Below are positions 63,316 to 64,000 of a stretch of 64,000 nucleotides of DNA, piece after piece. The DNA is from DASQFI01 sp035633215 (lineage in GTDB: Bacteria; Acidobacteriota; Vicinamibacteria; Vicinamibacterales; SCN-69-37): NCBI GenBank assembly GCA_035633215.1, contig DASQFI010000033.1, forward strand, positions 65,230 to 129,229, in the 5' to 3' direction. The notes under the pieces are model-generated. The model saw only the letters and a program-made list of their open reading frames with translations. It ran no database searches and had not been told where the DNA came from. Within the stretch, counting starts at the first letter, position 1; every line of letters starts with the position of its first letter. The position numbers and the translations under genes were made by a program.

Positions 63316-64000
63316 ATGATTGGGACAACACTCGGCCAATACCGCATCCTCAGCCTCCTTGGACGCGGAGGCATGGGCGAGGTCTATCTCGCCGAAGACA
63401 CCAGGCTCGGCCGTGAGGTGGCCCTCAAGACCCTGCCGCCTCTCGCCGCCTCCAATGCCGAGTTCCGCGAGCGCCTCGAGCGCGAAGCGAAGGCCATCGC
63501 CGCCCTCAATCACCCCAATATCGTCACGATCCACTCGGTCGAGGACTGCGGTGGCGTGCGGTTTATCACGATGGAGCTCGTGCGCGGGAAATCGCTTGCC
63601 GAGCTCATCCCGGCCGCCGGGTGGCCCCTCAACCGCGTCCTTGATGTCGCAGTTCCCCTCGCCGACGCCGTTGCCTCCGCGCACCAGCGCGGGATCACGC
63701 ACCGCGACCTCAAGCCTGGCAACGTCATGGTCTGTGAGGACGGGCGCGTGAAGGTGCTGGACTTCGGCCTCGCCAGGCTCGGTCCTGAGGGCGCTCCCGA
63801 CGCCGAGGCCCTCACCCGGCAGATCACTCAAGTGGGGCAGGTGCTGGGAACCGTCTCGTACATGTCGCCGGAGCAGGCCCAGGGGCATCCGGTCGATCAT
63901 CGATCCGACGTGTTTTCGCTCGGCATCATGCTGTTCGAGATGGCGACGGGGCGCCGCCCGTTCGAGGGCAGCAGCGTGCCAGGCACGATGGCCGCCATCA
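63316..64000 (+). CDS. Ser/Thr kinase, 5' part (runs off the right edge)
   Basis: The first 228 residues of a Hanks-type kinase: MIGTTLGQYRILSLLGRGGM, GEVYLAED, Lys38, HRD 129-131 (in the less common GITHRDLKPGN), DFG 149-151 and SPEQAQGHPVDHRSDVFSLG. Everything C-terminal of the kinase domain is outside the window, so the sensor type is unknown. It is divergent from the Phd-PIN operon. A TACGAT box lies about 28 bases before the start. Confidence 0.95.
   Translation, partial: MIGTTLGQYRILSLLGRGGMGEVYLAEDTRLGREVALKTLPPLAASNAEFRERLEREAKAIAALNHPNIVTIHSVEDCGGVRFITMELVRGKSLAELIPAAGWPLNRVLDVAVPLADAVASAHQRGITHRDLKPGNVMVCEDGRVKVLDFGLARLGPEGAPDAEALTRQITQVGQVLGTVSYMSPEQAQGHPVDHRSDVFSLGIMLFEMATGRRPFEGSSVPGTMAAI

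Overview
The window is high-GC bacterial DNA that looks like Acidobacteriota, most probably class Vicinamibacteria. This assignment is an inference from gene content, not from a marker gene. It rests on five Pkn-type Ser/Thr kinases with the acidobacterial N-terminus (PGTRLGHYEIL..GAGGMGEVYRA), a PadR plus ADOP-type MacB/FtsX permease pair, a winged-helix/FHA regulator, a tricorn-like protease, a carboxypeptidase-regulatory-domain TonB receptor, and many short secreted proteins of unknown function. No rRNA, tRNA, CRISPR array or intact transposase was seen. Almost all sequence is protein coding, on both strands, in short operons.

Layout. 1-3.8 kb: a pyrimidine/beta-alanine catabolism island (mmsA, a PreA-like dihydropyrimidine dehydrogenase, an NCS1 permease) whose intergenic spaces are filled by two unrelated long perfect palindromes. 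3.8-8.3 kb: tricorn protease and a secreted TPR/calcium-loop protein. 8.6-9.3 kb: RHH-PIN toxin-antitoxin. 9.4-15 kb: lipoprotein, LysM protein, secreted Gly/Arg protein, amidase-hydrolase pair, cysteine-synthase homologue, VOC protein. 15.1-18.6 kb: small secreted protein plus a kinase/SUMF1/hydrolase fusion. 18.6-24.1 kb: an all-minus-strand run of OPT transporter, serine hydrolase, response regulator and histidine kinase. 24.2-30.5 kb: Xaa-Pro peptidase, zinc-ribbon proteins, an XRE regulator divergent from groES-groEL, two very small membrane proteins and a second copy of the small secreted protein. 30.7-41.7 kb: VOC protein, TPR kinase with SnoaL lipoprotein, ADOP/PadR, a second kinase/SUMF1/hydrolase fusion, a beta-lactamase-like hydrolase. 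41.8-44.5 kb: secreted unknown, GNAT-nitrilase fusion, membrane protein. 44.5-53.0 kb: a single 2848-codon cyclic beta-1,2-glucan synthase (NdvB type). 53.2-58.2 kb: two membrane proteins, then the wHTH-FHA regulator divergent from a kinase with a beta-propeller. 58.3-62.6 kb: vanadium-haloperoxidase-like protein divergent from a frameshifted TonB receptor. 62.6-64 kb: Phd-PIN toxin-antitoxin and the 5' end of a fifth kinase.

The most unusual content is: (i) two kinase-PEGA-SUMF1-alpha/beta-hydrolase single-chain fusions about 20 kb apart; (ii) three families of long intergenic palindromes, one of which supplies the start codon of the NCS1 permease; (iii) a kinase N-terminal stub translated into the start of the next kinase; (iv) a pair of about 74% identical secreted proteins that keep similar leader sequences at two distant loci; (v) an XRE regulator facing groESL across TTAATT-containing repeats. 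No single island with the look of a defence system or a complete biosynthetic cluster was found.
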